From the NCBI GenBank assembly GCA_017558555.1, contig JAFYUJ010000069.1, positions 35,449 to 99,448 on the forward strand: a stretch of DNA of 64,000 bases, read 5' to 3'. The position numbers and the translations under genes are program-made. The stretch comes from Akkermansia sp. Its GTDB lineage: Bacteria > Verrucomicrobiota > Verrucomicrobiia > Verrucomicrobiales > Akkermansiaceae. Positions 33,066 through 41,614 of this stretch are shown here, one piece after another; within the stretch, counting starts at the first letter, position 1; every line of letters starts with the position of its first letter. A model generated the notes under the pieces. It worked only from the letters and a program-made list of their open reading frames with translations. It did not search any database and was not told the origin of the DNA.

Positions 33066-33905
33066 ATGAACTCTGACCTTCCCTTTTATGTTGAGTTGAA
33101 CGTGATGATACTCGCGATCAGCGTGATGCTTTGCTACTTCACTTGGCTGACAGGTTTGTGCGCCGCTCCTTTTGCGCCCAAAGATAAGCGCAACTTGCCG
33201 CCCATTACTCTTTATTCGGGCTCCCGCTTTCCTCAGTGGTTTGACCAGGTGTATACCATGGCTTTTATCGCCTTTTTTGCATGGAACGGTGGGCAGAATC
33301 ACTACATATCGGGCGGTCAGGAGCTGGACCCTGCCACAATGCAGTATGACATCACATTAGTGTTAAGCAATCTGCTCATCTATGTGCCCATGTTGGTTCG
33401 TTATGTGACTCTGCCACATTGGCAAAAGCCCAAAATGGGTGCCGGGATGATTACTCTGACAATTATCGGCGCTTTGTTTTTCATTTACATGGTGTCCGCT
33501 GTCATGATGGTTTCGGGGCTTGATAAGCTCATCACGGAGAAAACAGGTGCTCCGGAATTACAGCCCGTCCTGGAAGTGCTGCGTAGCGGCGATTTATCAA
33601 CGCGCATCAATCTTATTATCTCCGCAGTGATTGTGGCTCCTATTTGCGAAGAATGTTGCTTCCGCGGTTTCCTGTACAACGTGCTCAAACGCTATTCAGG
33701 TATTTTTGCCGCCACCATTGTCACAGGTCTGGTGTTCTCTGCGGTTCATACCGCTTTGTTACAGTTTATACCGCTGGCTGTGTTCGGCTGTGTGATGTGT
33801 TATGTTTATGAACGCACCCGCCGATTGTGGGTTCCCATCCTCATTCACATGATATTCAATGCTGTCTCCACGGCTGTTGTGCTGCTGGTGGATTTGCCTG
33901 TATGA
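33066..33905 (+). CDS. CPBP-family intramembrane glutamic protease
   Basis: A 279-residue protein with about seven to eight membrane helices. The Abi/CAAX motifs are complete: motif 1 PICEECCFRGFLY (EE-x3-R), motif 2 FSAVHTALLQFIPLAVFG, motif 3 PILIHMIFNAVS. The family includes CAAX prenyl proteases and bacteriocin-immunity proteins; the substrate here is unknown. It ends in an ATGA overlap with thiL. Confidence 0.85.
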   Translation: MNSDLPFYVELNVMILAISVMLCYFTWLTGLCAAPFAPKDKRNLPPITLYSGSRFPQWFDQVYTMAFIAFFAWNGGQNHYISGGQELDPATMQYDITLVLSNLLIYVPMLVRYVTLPHWQKPKMGAGMITLTIIGALFFIYMVSAVMMVSGLDKLITEKTGAPELQPVLEVLRSGDLSTRINLIISAVIVAPICEECCFRGFLYNVLKRYSGIFAATIVTGLVFSAVHTALLQFIPLAVFGCVMCYVYERTRRLWVPILIHMIFNAVSTAVVLLVDLPV

Positions 33906-34780
33906 GTCAAACTCTCTCCCAACTGGGAGAAAACGCCGTACTGAGTCGGTTGCTCCCCTTATTGCCAGCCAATGACGCTCTGCTTGTTGGCCCCGGGGAT
34001 GATTGTGCCGTTGTGGCGCGAAACAAGGAGTGGGATTCCTTGCTTAAAACGGATGTGGTGGTGGAGGGGGTGCACTTTACCCCGGAAACGCCGCCTCCCC
34101 TTATTGGCAGAAAGGCGCTGGCCAGAGCTTTGTCTGACATTGCCGCCATGGGCGGTATACCAGAACATGCGCTCATTACCATCTTGGTGCATCCTTCTCG
34201 CAGTATTGAGCTGCTGGAGGGCGTTTATACGGGCATCAATGAACTCGCTGCTCAGTTTGGTGTATCCATTGCCGGAGGGGAGACCTCTTCTCTCCCGTAT
34301 GATGGCTTAGTCATCAATGTGGCGCTGACCGGCAAGGTTGAAACAAACAGAGCCTTTTTGCGCAGCAGGGGAGAGCCGGGGGATATCCTGTGCGTCTCCG
34401 GCCCTCTGGGAGGCTCTTTCCCCTCCGAGCGCCATCTTACCTTTACCCCGCGCATTGAGCTCGCCAGAGCCCTTGTACAAGCCCATGTCCCTGTCAAAGC
34501 AATGATGGATCTTTCAGATGGCTTGGGGACTGATCTCCCCAGACTGGCGCAAGCCTCACATTGCAGCTTTGAAATAGACTTCTCCAGCATCCCTTGCCAT
34601 GAGGGCTGCAATGTCCGACAAGCCATCTGCGATGGCGAGGATTACGAATTGCTCATGGCCATCGACCCGACTTCTTGTGATGCAGCACTTTGTGCTCAAT
34701 TTGGCATCACCCCCATTGGAAAATTGGTCTCCGGCCGTGGAACGACACTGCCTGGTGGATGGGTCCACTTCTGCGCTTAA
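33902..34780 (+). CDS. thiL: Thiamine-monophosphate kinase
   Basis: A 292-residue enzyme phosphorylating thiamine monophosphate to the active pyrophosphate. The start ATG at 33902 overlaps the stop of the protease gene (ATGA) and yields MSQTLSQLGENAVLSRLL, as in ThiL. Visible motifs: VGPGDDCAVV, DVVVEGVHF, RKALARALSDIAAMGG, GGETSS, and DLSDGLGTDL near residue 200. Slightly shorter than E. coli ThiL. The coupled start and the next gene dnaA, 373 bp away, mark the end of this operon. Confidence 0.92.
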   Translation: MSQTLSQLGENAVLSRLLPLLPANDALLVGPGDDCAVVARNKEWDSLLKTDVVVEGVHFTPETPPPLIGRKALARALSDIAAMGGIPEHALITILVHPSRSIELLEGVYTGINELAAQFGVSIAGGETSSLPYDGLVINVALTGKVETNRAFLRSRGEPGDILCVSGPLGGSFPSERHLTFTPRIELARALVQAHVPVKAMMDLSDGLGTDLPRLAQASHCSFEIDFSSIPCHEGCNVRQAICDGEDYELLMAIDPTSCDAALCAQFGITPIGKLVSGRGTTLPGGWVHFCA

Positions 34781-35153
34781 GTGCTCTTTTTTCAAGGCTC
34801 TATCGTGTTACACTTACTCCTGTTCAGACTCTTGTTTAAGCTCTAACAAAAATAGTTAGATTGCTAATAATAAGTCGTTTATGAATATATAACAAATGTT
34901 CCACGGAGACATTTAAGCAAAGCTGAACATCTAAAATAAATATCAAGAATACTTAACTTTCGCAAAAATAAAGACACAAAAAAAATAAAGACGTGGAACG
35001 CCCATGGAACATGAGAGAACGCGGGGTGGCAGATAAGGTCATTCAAAAAAAATCCTTTCATGAGTGAGGAGAACGTGGCATATTTCCCCCCGCAACGCCA
35101 ACGGTCCCCTGCCCCCGGACGAAAGAGGAAGAGAGACGAAAAGAAGCGAGGCG
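34781..35153 (+). promoter_or_regulatory. AT-rich region upstream of dnaA with three NGTTCCAYG motifs
   Basis: Gene-free. Three related 9-mers occur within 115 bp: TGTTCCACG (34897-34905), the complement of CGTGGAACG (34992-35000), and the complement of CATGGAACA (35003-35011). They resemble but do not match the E. coli DnaA box TTATCCACA (about 6 of 9). An A/T-rich tract lies between copies. It could be a dnaA autoregulatory region or part of the origin. No clear promoter hexamers found. Confidence 0.4.
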
Positions 35154-36593
35154 ATGCAGAAAAATCTGACACGAGAAATCAAGCAAATGAACCAACAGGA
35201 AAAGAACAGCAAACTCTGGGCCACCATCATGGATGATATGGGGAGCCAGGGTGGCGTGGGTGAGTATGGGTTCGACGCTTACATCTCGAAACTTACTCTG
35301 AAACAGGATACGGGTACCAAGCTCATTCTTGAGTACCCTGCGGATTTGCCCATTGCATGGGTCGAAGTGAATTACCTGCCCTACATGAAGAATTCAGCGG
35401 CACGAGTGCTGGACGGTGCACGAGACATCGAACTGGTTGCCGAGGGTGCCGTGGTGTGCGAACAGGCAGAAGAGGCGCACACCAAGGTCAGAAATGACAT
35501 GCCGGGCGCAGCTCCGCGCAAAGACCGCAGCAGAAAAGCAGTCAATAAGAAGATTCTTAACAACAGCGGACTGAACGGGGATTTCACTTTTGATAACTTC
35601 ATCGAAGGCTCCAACAGCGAGTTTGCCTATGCCGCCGCAAAGGCCGCAGCCACGGCTCAGGATGGTTTTTACAACCCTCTCTTCATCTATGGAGAATCCG
35701 GGTTGGGCAAGACCCACCTGCTCCATGCCATCGGCAATGCTATCCGCGAACAGCGAGAGAACGCACAGGTGATATACGTCACGAGTGAGGACTTCACCAA
35801 TTCGTACATTGAAGCCATTTCCCGCAAGGGCGAAGCTCTCAACAATTTCCGCCGCAAGTACCGCAAAGCTGATGTGCTGCTGATTGACGATGTGCAGTTC
35901 CTTGCCTCCAAGGGCAAGACGCAGGAAGAATTCTTCCACACGTTCAACGCTCTTTTTGCCAGCGGGAAGCAAATTGTGCTTTCCTCCGATTGCCCCTCCA
36001 GTGAAATCACCATGCTCGATAAGCGCCTCCAGTCGCGCTTCGAACAGGGGCTTTCCGTGGAACTGCTTCCCCCCAGCTACGAAACCCGCATGGCTATCCT
36101 TCGCCATAAGGTGCGCCAGTGGAGGTGCAATGTAGCCAGCAGCGAGTTGCTGGAGTTTCTTGCACGCAACATTACCCGCTCTGTGCGCAGCCTGGAAGGC
36201 GCCCTTATCCGCATTGCCACGTTCGCTTCATTCTCCAACCACAAGCCCTCTGTGGCCGATGCCAAGCGCCTGCTCAAGGACCTTCTCACTACCGAAAAAG
36301 AGAGCACCATTACAGTGGACGAAATTCAGCGCCGCGTTGCAGAGGAGTTCAACATCCGTCAGGCAGACCTGAATGGTCGCCGCCGCACGGCTGATATTGC
36401 CCATCCCCGACAGATTGCCATGTACCTGGCCCGTCGATACACACAGCTGCCCTTGCAAGATATTGGCGCAGCTTTTGGTGGTCGCGATCACGGTACGGTT
36501 ATTCACGCCACCAAAACTATCGAGCAGAAGATGAGCGCAGACCCCGATTTGCGTGCCGTCATCAATCGGATGGCTGCTGATGTGGCCGGTTGA
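35154..36593 (+). CDS. dnaA: Chromosomal replication initiator DnaA
   Basis: About 479 residues. The start at 35154 has AGCGAGG a few bases upstream; the ATGs at 35064 and 35187 are alternatives. Domain I (about 10-95) is followed by a linker and the AAA+ domain III with Walker A GESGLGKTHLLHAIG and Walker B DVLLIDDVQFL. Domain IV carries the DnaA signature GRDHGTVIHATKTI near the C-terminus. It binds origin boxes and opens oriC. The neighbours are thiL and an Rrf2 regulator rather than dnaN/gyrB. A strong terminator follows. Confidence 0.95.
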   Translation: MQKNLTREIKQMNQQEKNSKLWATIMDDMGSQGGVGEYGFDAYISKLTLKQDTGTKLILEYPADLPIAWVEVNYLPYMKNSAARVLDGARDIELVAEGAVVCEQAEEAHTKVRNDMPGAAPRKDRSRKAVNKKILNNSGLNGDFTFDNFIEGSNSEFAYAAAKAAATAQDGFYNPLFIYGESGLGKTHLLHAIGNAIREQRENAQVIYVTSEDFTNSYIEAISRKGEALNNFRRKYRKADVLLIDDVQFLASKGKTQEEFFHTFNALFASGKQIVLSSDCPSSEITMLDKRLQSRFEQGLSVELLPPSYETRMAILRHKVRQWRCNVASSELLEFLARNITRSVRSLEGALIRIATFASFSNHKPSVADAKRLLKDLLTTEKESTITVDEIQRRVAEEFNIRQADLNGRRRTADIAHPRQIAMYLARRYTQLPLQDIGAAFGGRDHGTVIHATKTIEQKMSADPDLRAVINRMAADVAG

Positions 36594-36623
36594 GGTCTGC
36601 TTTATCAGGATTTCTTGCCAGAT

Positions 36624-36658
36624 ATCACCTTCTCTTTCACGGAGAAGGTGATTTTTTT
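36624..36658 (+). terminator. Terminator after dnaA
   Basis: A perfect 11-bp stem ATCACCTTCTC / GAGAAGGTGAT, a 7-nt loop and a T-run. Confidence 0.9.
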
Positions 36659-36668
36659 ACAAGAAAGC

Positions 36669-36698
36669 TTGACAAATCCTACCGTTTAAGTGTACTCT
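36669..36698 (+). promoter_or_regulatory. Promoter of Rrf2-family gene
   Basis: Consensus TTGACA (36669-36674), an 18-bp spacer with TG just before TACTCT (36693-36698); 13 bp to the ATG at 36712. Confidence 0.6.
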
Positions 36699-36711
36699 TA
36701 CTCAGACGCCT

Positions 36712-37155
36712 ATGATGAGAGTATCGACAAAAGGACGCTATGCGCTGCGCATGATGATAGATTTGGCCAGGATGGGAGAGGAACACCCCATTGCGCTTCG
36801 TGATATTGCTAAGCGACAGCAGATACCCATCAAGTACACAGAAAACATCATGGCACTGCTACTGCGTGCCGGTATGGTGCAAAGCACGCGTGGTAAGTCC
36901 GGCGGTTATCGCCTGAATAAAGCGCCTCAGGAATATCTGGTGTACGACATCATCGCCGCAGCAGAAGGCAATTTGACGCCGGTACAATGCCTGGACGATG
37001 GGGCTGAAGAATGCCCGATGCGCCACAACTGCGCCACCCTGCCCATCTGGATTGGCTTGGACGAAGCTGTACGCAGTTATCTGAGCAGCTTCACCCTGGC
37101 AGATGTGTGCATGGGAGGCAAGGCTTCAGGTCCTTGCCAAGGGGAGAAAAAATAA
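36712..37155 (+). CDS. Rrf2-family (IscR-like) transcriptional regulator
   Basis: A 147-residue protein. The winged helix is at the N-terminus (STKGRYALRMMIDLARM, RDIAKRQQIPIKYTENIM, STRGKSGGYRL), as in Rrf2 proteins. Three Cys in CLDDGAEECPMRHNC (about 96-110) match the [2Fe-2S] ligand spacing of IscR. It probably senses Fe-S status or oxidants. No isc or suf genes are next to it. Two further Cys near the C-terminus are extra. The start could be the ATG at 36712 or 36715. Confidence 0.87.
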   Translation: MMRVSTKGRYALRMMIDLARMGEEHPIALRDIAKRQQIPIKYTENIMALLLRAGMVQSTRGKSGGYRLNKAPQEYLVYDIIAAAEGNLTPVQCLDDGAEECPMRHNCATLPIWIGLDEAVRSYLSSFTLADVCMGGKASGPCQGEKK

Positions 37156-37160
37156 GCGAC

Positions 37161-37406
37161 TCACTTATTCAGGGAGTCGCCAGCGTTTTGGTCTGTTGCA
37201 GCTTTTTCATCCGGCTTATTGGCGGGATTTTGCTCGGTATGGATGAGCTCCTGCTCGAAGTCCTGTTTTGCCTTTTTGAAAGCAGCTAAGCTGCGTCCCA
37301 GGCTGCGAGCCACCTCCGGCAGGCGCTTTGCTCCAAAGATGACAAGGCAAATGATGATGAGGATAAACCACTGAGCCGGGGAGCCGATTTGAGCAATAAT
37401 TTGCAT
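37161..37406 (-). CDS. tatA: Twin-arginine translocase subunit TatA/TatE
   Basis: An 81-residue protein with an N-terminal membrane helix (PAQWFILIIICLVIFGAKRL). The hinge FGAKRLPEVARSLGRSLAAFKKA forms the amphipathic helix typical of TatA, and the tail is polar. It oligomerises to pass folded twin-arginine proteins across the inner membrane. tatB and tatC are not in this window. It is convergent with the Rrf2 gene. Confidence 0.9.
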   Translation of the reverse strand: MQIIAQIGSPAQWFILIIICLVIFGAKRLPEVARSLGRSLAAFKKAKQDFEQELIHTEQNPANKPDEKAATDQNAGDSLNK

Positions 37407-37465
37407 GGCTGTATATTAGCCTGCAAATACGCAGGATGCAAGCAAAAAGCGCAAGAGAGTTCTGC

Positions 37466-37494
37466 TTGACGCGAAGTGATTTTTTGTGTAATCT
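37466..37494 (+). promoter_or_regulatory. Promoter of lipoprotein gene at 37502
   Basis: TTGACG (37466-37471), a 17-bp spacer, TAATCT (37489-37494), ending 7 bp before the ATG. Confidence 0.65.
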
Positions 37495-37501
37495 GATACG
37501 C

Positions 37502-38185
37502 ATGAACAGCTGGTCGTCATCCTTGATTTTGCTTTCTATGTTGCTGGTGGTATCCTGCCAACAACAGCAGCAACAACACCATCCTGTGGAAGAGGAGGAA
37601 AAAGAAGAACAGACAATACTCCCTCCTTTGCACCTGGGGGCTGTTCATCAAGTGTACCCGGAGCAACATTTTGCCTTGCTGCGTATCATTGGGCCCATGC
37701 CGGGTCCGGGTGTCACACTCATTACGCACCCTGCAGATGGTTCTACTTCTCGCATCGGTAATTTGGTGATTTCGACAGGCCAACCTGCACGCAACAATAT
37801 CATTGCAGCTGATATTCGCTCCGGTACCGTGATGAAGGGAGACCGCGTGTTCCGGTATCGCAACATCGCTGCTCAAGAGAGCCGGGAAACGGCAGTGGAG
37901 GCCGATACACCAGAAGAAATACAGCCGGCACACACGGAAACGCAACAGGAAGCAGGGCCTTCCTCTCCTGCTCCTGACGAAACGCCGAACATCAACAAGA
38001 TGAGCGATGAGAACTTCCCGACTCCTGCACCTGTTCAGGAAGAAGAACCGGAGACCGCCGATGGAGACACCATTTTGGAGAGCCACCCCGCACCGTCTGT
38101 TGACATAGAACCTACCGGAGCCCCTGTGCATGCGTCTCCCTCTTACCTGAATGACATTCCGGATGATATTAACCAGTGGGATTAA
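37502..38185 (+). CDS. Acidic proline-rich lipoprotein, function unknown
   Basis: A 227-residue protein. The ATG at 37502 gives a lipoprotein signal, MNSWSSSLILLSMLLVVSC, followed by a Gln run (QQQQQQHH) and an acidic stretch (VEEEEKEE). A compact segment (about 42-122) contains HQVYPEQHFALLRIIG and SRIGNLVISTGQPARNNIIAADIRSGTVMKGD, which looks like a small beta-barrel of the kind seen in other Verrucomicrobia lipoproteins. The rest is low-complexity, Glu/Pro/Thr-rich. The next gene is a FAH-family enzyme 18 bp on. Confidence 0.65.
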   Translation: MNSWSSSLILLSMLLVVSCQQQQQQHHPVEEEEKEEQTILPPLHLGAVHQVYPEQHFALLRIIGPMPGPGVTLITHPADGSTSRIGNLVISTGQPARNNIIAADIRSGTVMKGDRVFRYRNIAAQESRETAVEADTPEEIQPAHTETQQEAGPSSPAPDETPNINKMSDENFPTPAPVQEEEPETADGDTILESHPAPSVDIEPTGAPVHASPSYLNDIPDDINQWD

Positions 38186-38203
38186 CTTTTCAATTCACAT
38201 ATC

Positions 38204-39076
38204 ATGAGGCTGCAATACTATGTAGATGAAGAAGGCGAAAGCGTTATCGGACTCTGGGTGCCGAAACGAGGCGAATTTATTGATGTGACCGCACAAGACG
38301 AGCAGCTCTGGGCGGCCATGCTCCCGGATGGTAAAAAAATGCGCAAAGAGATTGAAACCTGGATTTCTAAAGGAGCCCCGGATGGCGTGGCCGTGGATAT
38401 GAAGGGGCTGGTTCTGTCCAGTGCTCTGCACGTACAACCCAATACGATAGCGTGTTTGGGCAAATGCTATGCGGCGCATGCGCGAGAGTTCAGTGGTGAA
38501 GCTGAAGTAAACGAACCTTCCCTCTTTCTCAAGGCTACATCGGCCATCAGCTCAGATTTAAGCATGGTGCTCAATCCTGAAGGAGCAATGAAGCTGGACT
38601 ATGAAGTCGAATTGGCTGTCATCATCGGTGATACGCTTCATCGTGCGACGGAAGCGGAAGCTCGCAAGGCCATTATAGGATATACGCTGATGTGCGACTA
38701 TTCGGAACGCAGTTATCAGCTTGAGCATGGTGGTCAATGGACCAAGGGCAAGAGCTGCGATACGTTTGCCCCCTTTGGCCCGATTTTGGTAACAAAGGAT
38801 GAAATTCACGACCCCGACCACCTGCACCTGCAACTCAAGGTCAATGGTGAGGTGCGACAGGACGCATCGACCGCAGAGCTTATCATGCCTGTGGCTGCGC
38901 TTGTAGCATACGTTTCTCAATTTATGACGCTGAATCCCGGGGATGTTGTATCGACCGGCACACCCGGTGGTGTGGGTATAGGGATGACTCCTCCCTGCTA
39001 TCTCAAACCGGGAGATGAGGTAGAGTTCAGTTGCGATAGCATCGGCAGCGTTCGACAGACAGTTGTGCAGGAATGA
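38204..39076 (+). CDS. Fumarylacetoacetate hydrolase (FAH) family protein
   Basis: A 290-residue enzyme. The N-terminal small domain is followed by the FAH fold. Metal ligands are in LDYEVELAVIIG (Glu-x-Glu) and the downstream Asp of CDYSERSYQLE; the active-site loop includes KGKSCDTFAPFGP, and VVSTGTPGGVG lies near the C-terminus. The family cleaves C-C bonds or isomerises or decarboxylates small diketo acids; the substrate here is uncertain. It follows the lipoprotein gene by 18 bp, so it is probably on the same transcript. Confidence 0.88.
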   Translation: MRLQYYVDEEGESVIGLWVPKRGEFIDVTAQDEQLWAAMLPDGKKMRKEIETWISKGAPDGVAVDMKGLVLSSALHVQPNTIACLGKCYAAHAREFSGEAEVNEPSLFLKATSAISSDLSMVLNPEGAMKLDYEVELAVIIGDTLHRATEAEARKAIIGYTLMCDYSERSYQLEHGGQWTKGKSCDTFAPFGPILVTKDEIHDPDHLHLQLKVNGEVRQDASTAELIMPVAALVAYVSQFMTLNPGDVVSTGTPGGVGIGMTPPCYLKPGDEVEFSCDSIGSVRQTVVQE

Positions 39077-39203
39077 AGTCTAGGCTTGCATTTTCCTGAA
39101 AAAGGGATAGGATTGTCTGGCCCTCTGATATAGCACAGGGTACCTATTAACAACAAACAACCCATGGCCCGGCGCCTTTCGTGGTGCTCTGGCTCCCTCA
39201 AAA

Positions 39204-40256
39204 GTGTCACCCATTCTCTACCAAATCGCTAAAAAGTTTCTTTTCTGCATGAATCCTGAGACAGCTCATGAGCTGACCTTGGCAGGTCTGCGCATGGCTG
39301 ATCGCATGAACTTGATTCCTTGTTTTGCCAAGTCCCGTGTAGAAGACCCCGTCACGGTGATGGGAATTCGCTTTCCCAATCGTGTTGGCCTGGCCGCAGG
39401 TATGGATAAAGAAGCTAACACTTTTGCCGCATTTGGTCATTTGGGCTTTGGCTCTGTAGAGGTGGGCACCCTGACACCCCGTCCCCAACCGGGTAATCCC
39501 AAACCTCGTTTATTCCGTTGTATTCCCCAGCAAGCCATCATCAACCACATGGGCATTAATAACCCCGGAGTGGAGGAAGGGGTGGAAAATATCTCAGCTG
39601 TCAGCAATTTCAACGGTGTGCTTGGTGTCAATATCAGCAAGAACAAAACCACCCCCAATGATGAAGCTCGCATGGATTACCTGGAATGCTTGCGTGCCGT
39701 TTGGAATGTGGCTGATTATGTGACCATCAACTTCTCCTGCCCCAATGTGCCCAATCTGTGCGATTTGGCCAAAGCTGCTTCTGCGGCGGATTTGCTCGCC
39801 TCCCTCAAGAGTGAGCAAGCCAATCTTTCCAATGAAACCGGGCGATATGTACCCATCGCCATGAAGGTATCTCCGGATATGAACGAGGGACAGATTCACG
39901 AACTTGCCAACGTGTTCCTGGATTGTCAGCTGGATGGGCTCATCTGCAGCAACACCACCACCACACGCCAGGGTGTGGAAGGTCACCCGGCAGCCGCCCA
40001 GAGTGGCGGCATGTCCGGTAAGCCCTTGTACAATCGAGCCAATGAAACATTGGAAGCCTTTGCCAAGGAACTGCAAGGTAATATCCCCATCATAGGCGTG
40101 GGTGGCATCATGTCGGCAGAAGATGCTGTAACCAAGGTTAAACTCGGAGCATCCCTTGTGCAGCTATACAGCGGGTTTATCTATCATGGGCCGGATTTAG
40201 TGTATCGCGCGGCCAAAGCCATCAAAGAGCAGTGCCCGGTTGAGCGTGTATCATGA
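39204..40256 (+). CDS. pyrD: Dihydroorotate dehydrogenase, class 2-like, with catalytic-site Cys
   Basis: A 350-residue FMN enzyme of pyrimidine synthesis. A GTG start precedes the class 2 N-terminal membrane-binding helices (FLFCMNPETAHELTLAGLRM). VGLAAGMDKEA, LTPRPQPGNPKPRLFR, SNTTTTR, GGMSGKPL and GVGGIMSAEDA are typical of class 2. The base motif is NFSCPN (residues 176-181) with Cys179, where class 2 enzymes have NxSSPN with Ser and class 1 have Cys. A candidate promoter TTGCAT-16-TAGGAT lies about 90 bp upstream. It ends in an ATGA overlap with a small hypothetical gene. Confidence 0.92.
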   Translation: MSPILYQIAKKFLFCMNPETAHELTLAGLRMADRMNLIPCFAKSRVEDPVTVMGIRFPNRVGLAAGMDKEANTFAAFGHLGFGSVEVGTLTPRPQPGNPKPRLFRCIPQQAIINHMGINNPGVEEGVENISAVSNFNGVLGVNISKNKTTPNDEARMDYLECLRAVWNVADYVTINFSCPNVPNLCDLAKAASAADLLASLKSEQANLSNETGRYVPIAMKVSPDMNEGQIHELANVFLDCQLDGLICSNTTTTRQGVEGHPAAAQSGGMSGKPLYNRANETLEAFAKELQGNIPIIGVGGIMSAEDAVTKVKLGASLVQLYSGFIYHGPDLVYRAAKAIKEQCPVERVS

Positions 40257-40540
40257 GTAAAATCATTGCTGCCAGCGAATCTGAAACTCTTATCATCGAA
40301 AAGCTGGGGGAGCACATTACCATTACCTTGAATGGTGAGGCTCGGGAGGATTTACTTCCTTACCTGGACTCATTAGTGGCTCAACATGCACCCTATGGGG
40401 GTACTTTTTATCCCCGCAAAGGTTCCATGACGGGGTACCTACTCGCGTTGCAAGCTGGAGCCCACTTTCAAGAGCAACCTATTATCCGAACAGAAGGCAG
40501 AATCAGCAAGATTCCCATGAAGTCCGGTGCTGTATACTGA
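40253..40540 (+). CDS. Small hypothetical protein coupled to pyrD
   Basis: A 95-residue protein whose ATG overlaps the pyrD stop (ATGA), implying translational coupling. An N-terminal beta-like segment (ETLIIEKLGEHITITLNG) is followed by YGGTFYPRKGSMTGYLLALQAG. No membrane helix or known motif is recognised. It may be a small partner of pyrD or simply a cotranscribed gene; function unknown. Confidence 0.6.
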   Translation: MSKIIAASESETLIIEKLGEHITITLNGEAREDLLPYLDSLVAQHAPYGGTFYPRKGSMTGYLLALQAGAHFQEQPIIRTEGRISKIPMKSGAVY

Positions 40541-40570
40541 AGGAAATATGCGAGCTTTTTCATAAGCGGC

Positions 40571-40599
40571 TTGCACTTTAGCGCCCAAACTGCTAGAAT
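40571..40599 (+). promoter_or_regulatory. Promoter of tal-galE
   Basis: TTGCAC (40571-40576), a 17-bp spacer, TAGAAT (40594-40599), leader about 22 nt. Confidence 0.6.
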
Positions 40600-40627
40600 A
40601 AATCCCAGCTAAGCATTTTCTATTATT

Positions 40628-41584
40628 ATGGCTACACAATTAGACCAGCTCAAGCAGTATACTACCGTCGTTGCAGATACAGGTGATTTCCGCCAGATGG
40701 AAGAATTCACGCCCCAGGATGCCACGACCAATCCCTCCCTTATTCTCGCAGCTGCCGCCAAGCCTGAATACCGCCCCATCATCGAAAACGTGGTTGCCTC
40801 TTTCCGCAACAGCGAATTGAAGGGCGAAGAGCTTATGGCCGCATTGATGAACAAGGTTATCGTGGCTTTCGGTTTGGAAATCCTGAAGCGCGTACCCGGG
40901 CGTGTCTCCAGTGAGGTTGATGCTCGTCTTTCTTTCGATACGGAAGGCACCGTGCAGAAAGCTCGCGAGATTATGGCTCTGTACGAAGAAGCAGGTGTAA
41001 GCCGCGACCGCGTGCTGATTAAGATTGCATCCACTTGGGAAGGTATTCAAGCAGCCCGCATCCTTGAACAGGAAGGCATCCACTGCAACCTTACCCTTCT
41101 GTTCAGTTTGGTACAGGCCGTTGCTTGTGCTGAAGCCGGTGTGCGCCTGATTTCTCCTTTCGTGGGTCGTATTCTTGACTGGTACACCCAGAGCACGGGT
41201 GAAACATACACCGCCGAAACAGATCCTGGTGTGCTTTCCGTGCGTACCATTTACAACTACTACAAGAAGTTTGGCTACCCGGTTCAGATTATGGGTGCCT
41301 CCTTCCGCAATAAGGGCGAGGTGCTGGCCCTTGCAGGTTGCGACCTGTTGACCATTTCCCCCAACCTGCTGGCTGAACTCGCTGCAAGCGAAGATAGCGT
41401 AACGCCCCTGCTCTCTCCCGAGGCTGCCAAGGCAAGCGATATCGAACGCATCCCGGCCGACGAAAAGTCGTTCCGCTTCCTCTTCAACGAAGATGCCATG
41501 GCAACGGAAAAGACGGCCGATGGCATCCGCCGATTCTCCGCTGACATCCGCAAGCTCGAAGCTCTTCTGGCTTCCATGCTGTAA
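40628..41584 (+). CDS. tal: Transaldolase
   Basis: A 318-residue TalB-type transaldolase of the pentose phosphate pathway. Motifs: [14 protein letters not shown] at the N-terminus, and the Schiff-base Lys in [12 protein letters not shown] near residue 133. Then [21 protein letters not shown] and MGASFRN. It exchanges a dihydroxyacetone unit between sugar phosphates. It is followed by galE after 30 bp, probably one transcript. Normal length for the E. coli TalB class. Confidence 0.96.
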   Translation: MATQLDQLKQYTTVVADTGDFRQMEEFTPQDATTNPSLILAAAAKPEYRPIIENVVASFRNSELKGEELMAALMNKVIVAFGLEILKRVPGRVSSEVDARLSFDTEGTVQKAREIMALYEEAGVSRDRVLIKIASTWEGIQAARILEQEGIHCNLTLLFSLVQAVACAEAGVRLISPFVGRILDWYTQSTGETYTAETDPGVLSVRTIYNYYKKFGYPVQIMGASFRNKGEVLALAGCDLLTISPNLLAELAASEDSVTPLLSPEAAKASDIERIPADEKSFRFLFNEDAMATEKTADGIRRFSADIRKLEALLASML

Positions 41585-41614
41585 TATCACATTACCACTC
41601 ACATTACACACATC

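Noticed and set aside
35064..35153. Longer start for DnaA
   Set aside because: The extra 30 residues have no DnaA-like pattern, and the ATG at 35154 has the better ribosome site.
39164..39232. A 22-codon frame (MARRLSWCSG...) overlapping the pyrD start, considered as a leader peptide
   Set aside because: No Shine-Dalgarno and no clear terminator/antiterminator hairpins, so attenuation cannot be supported.
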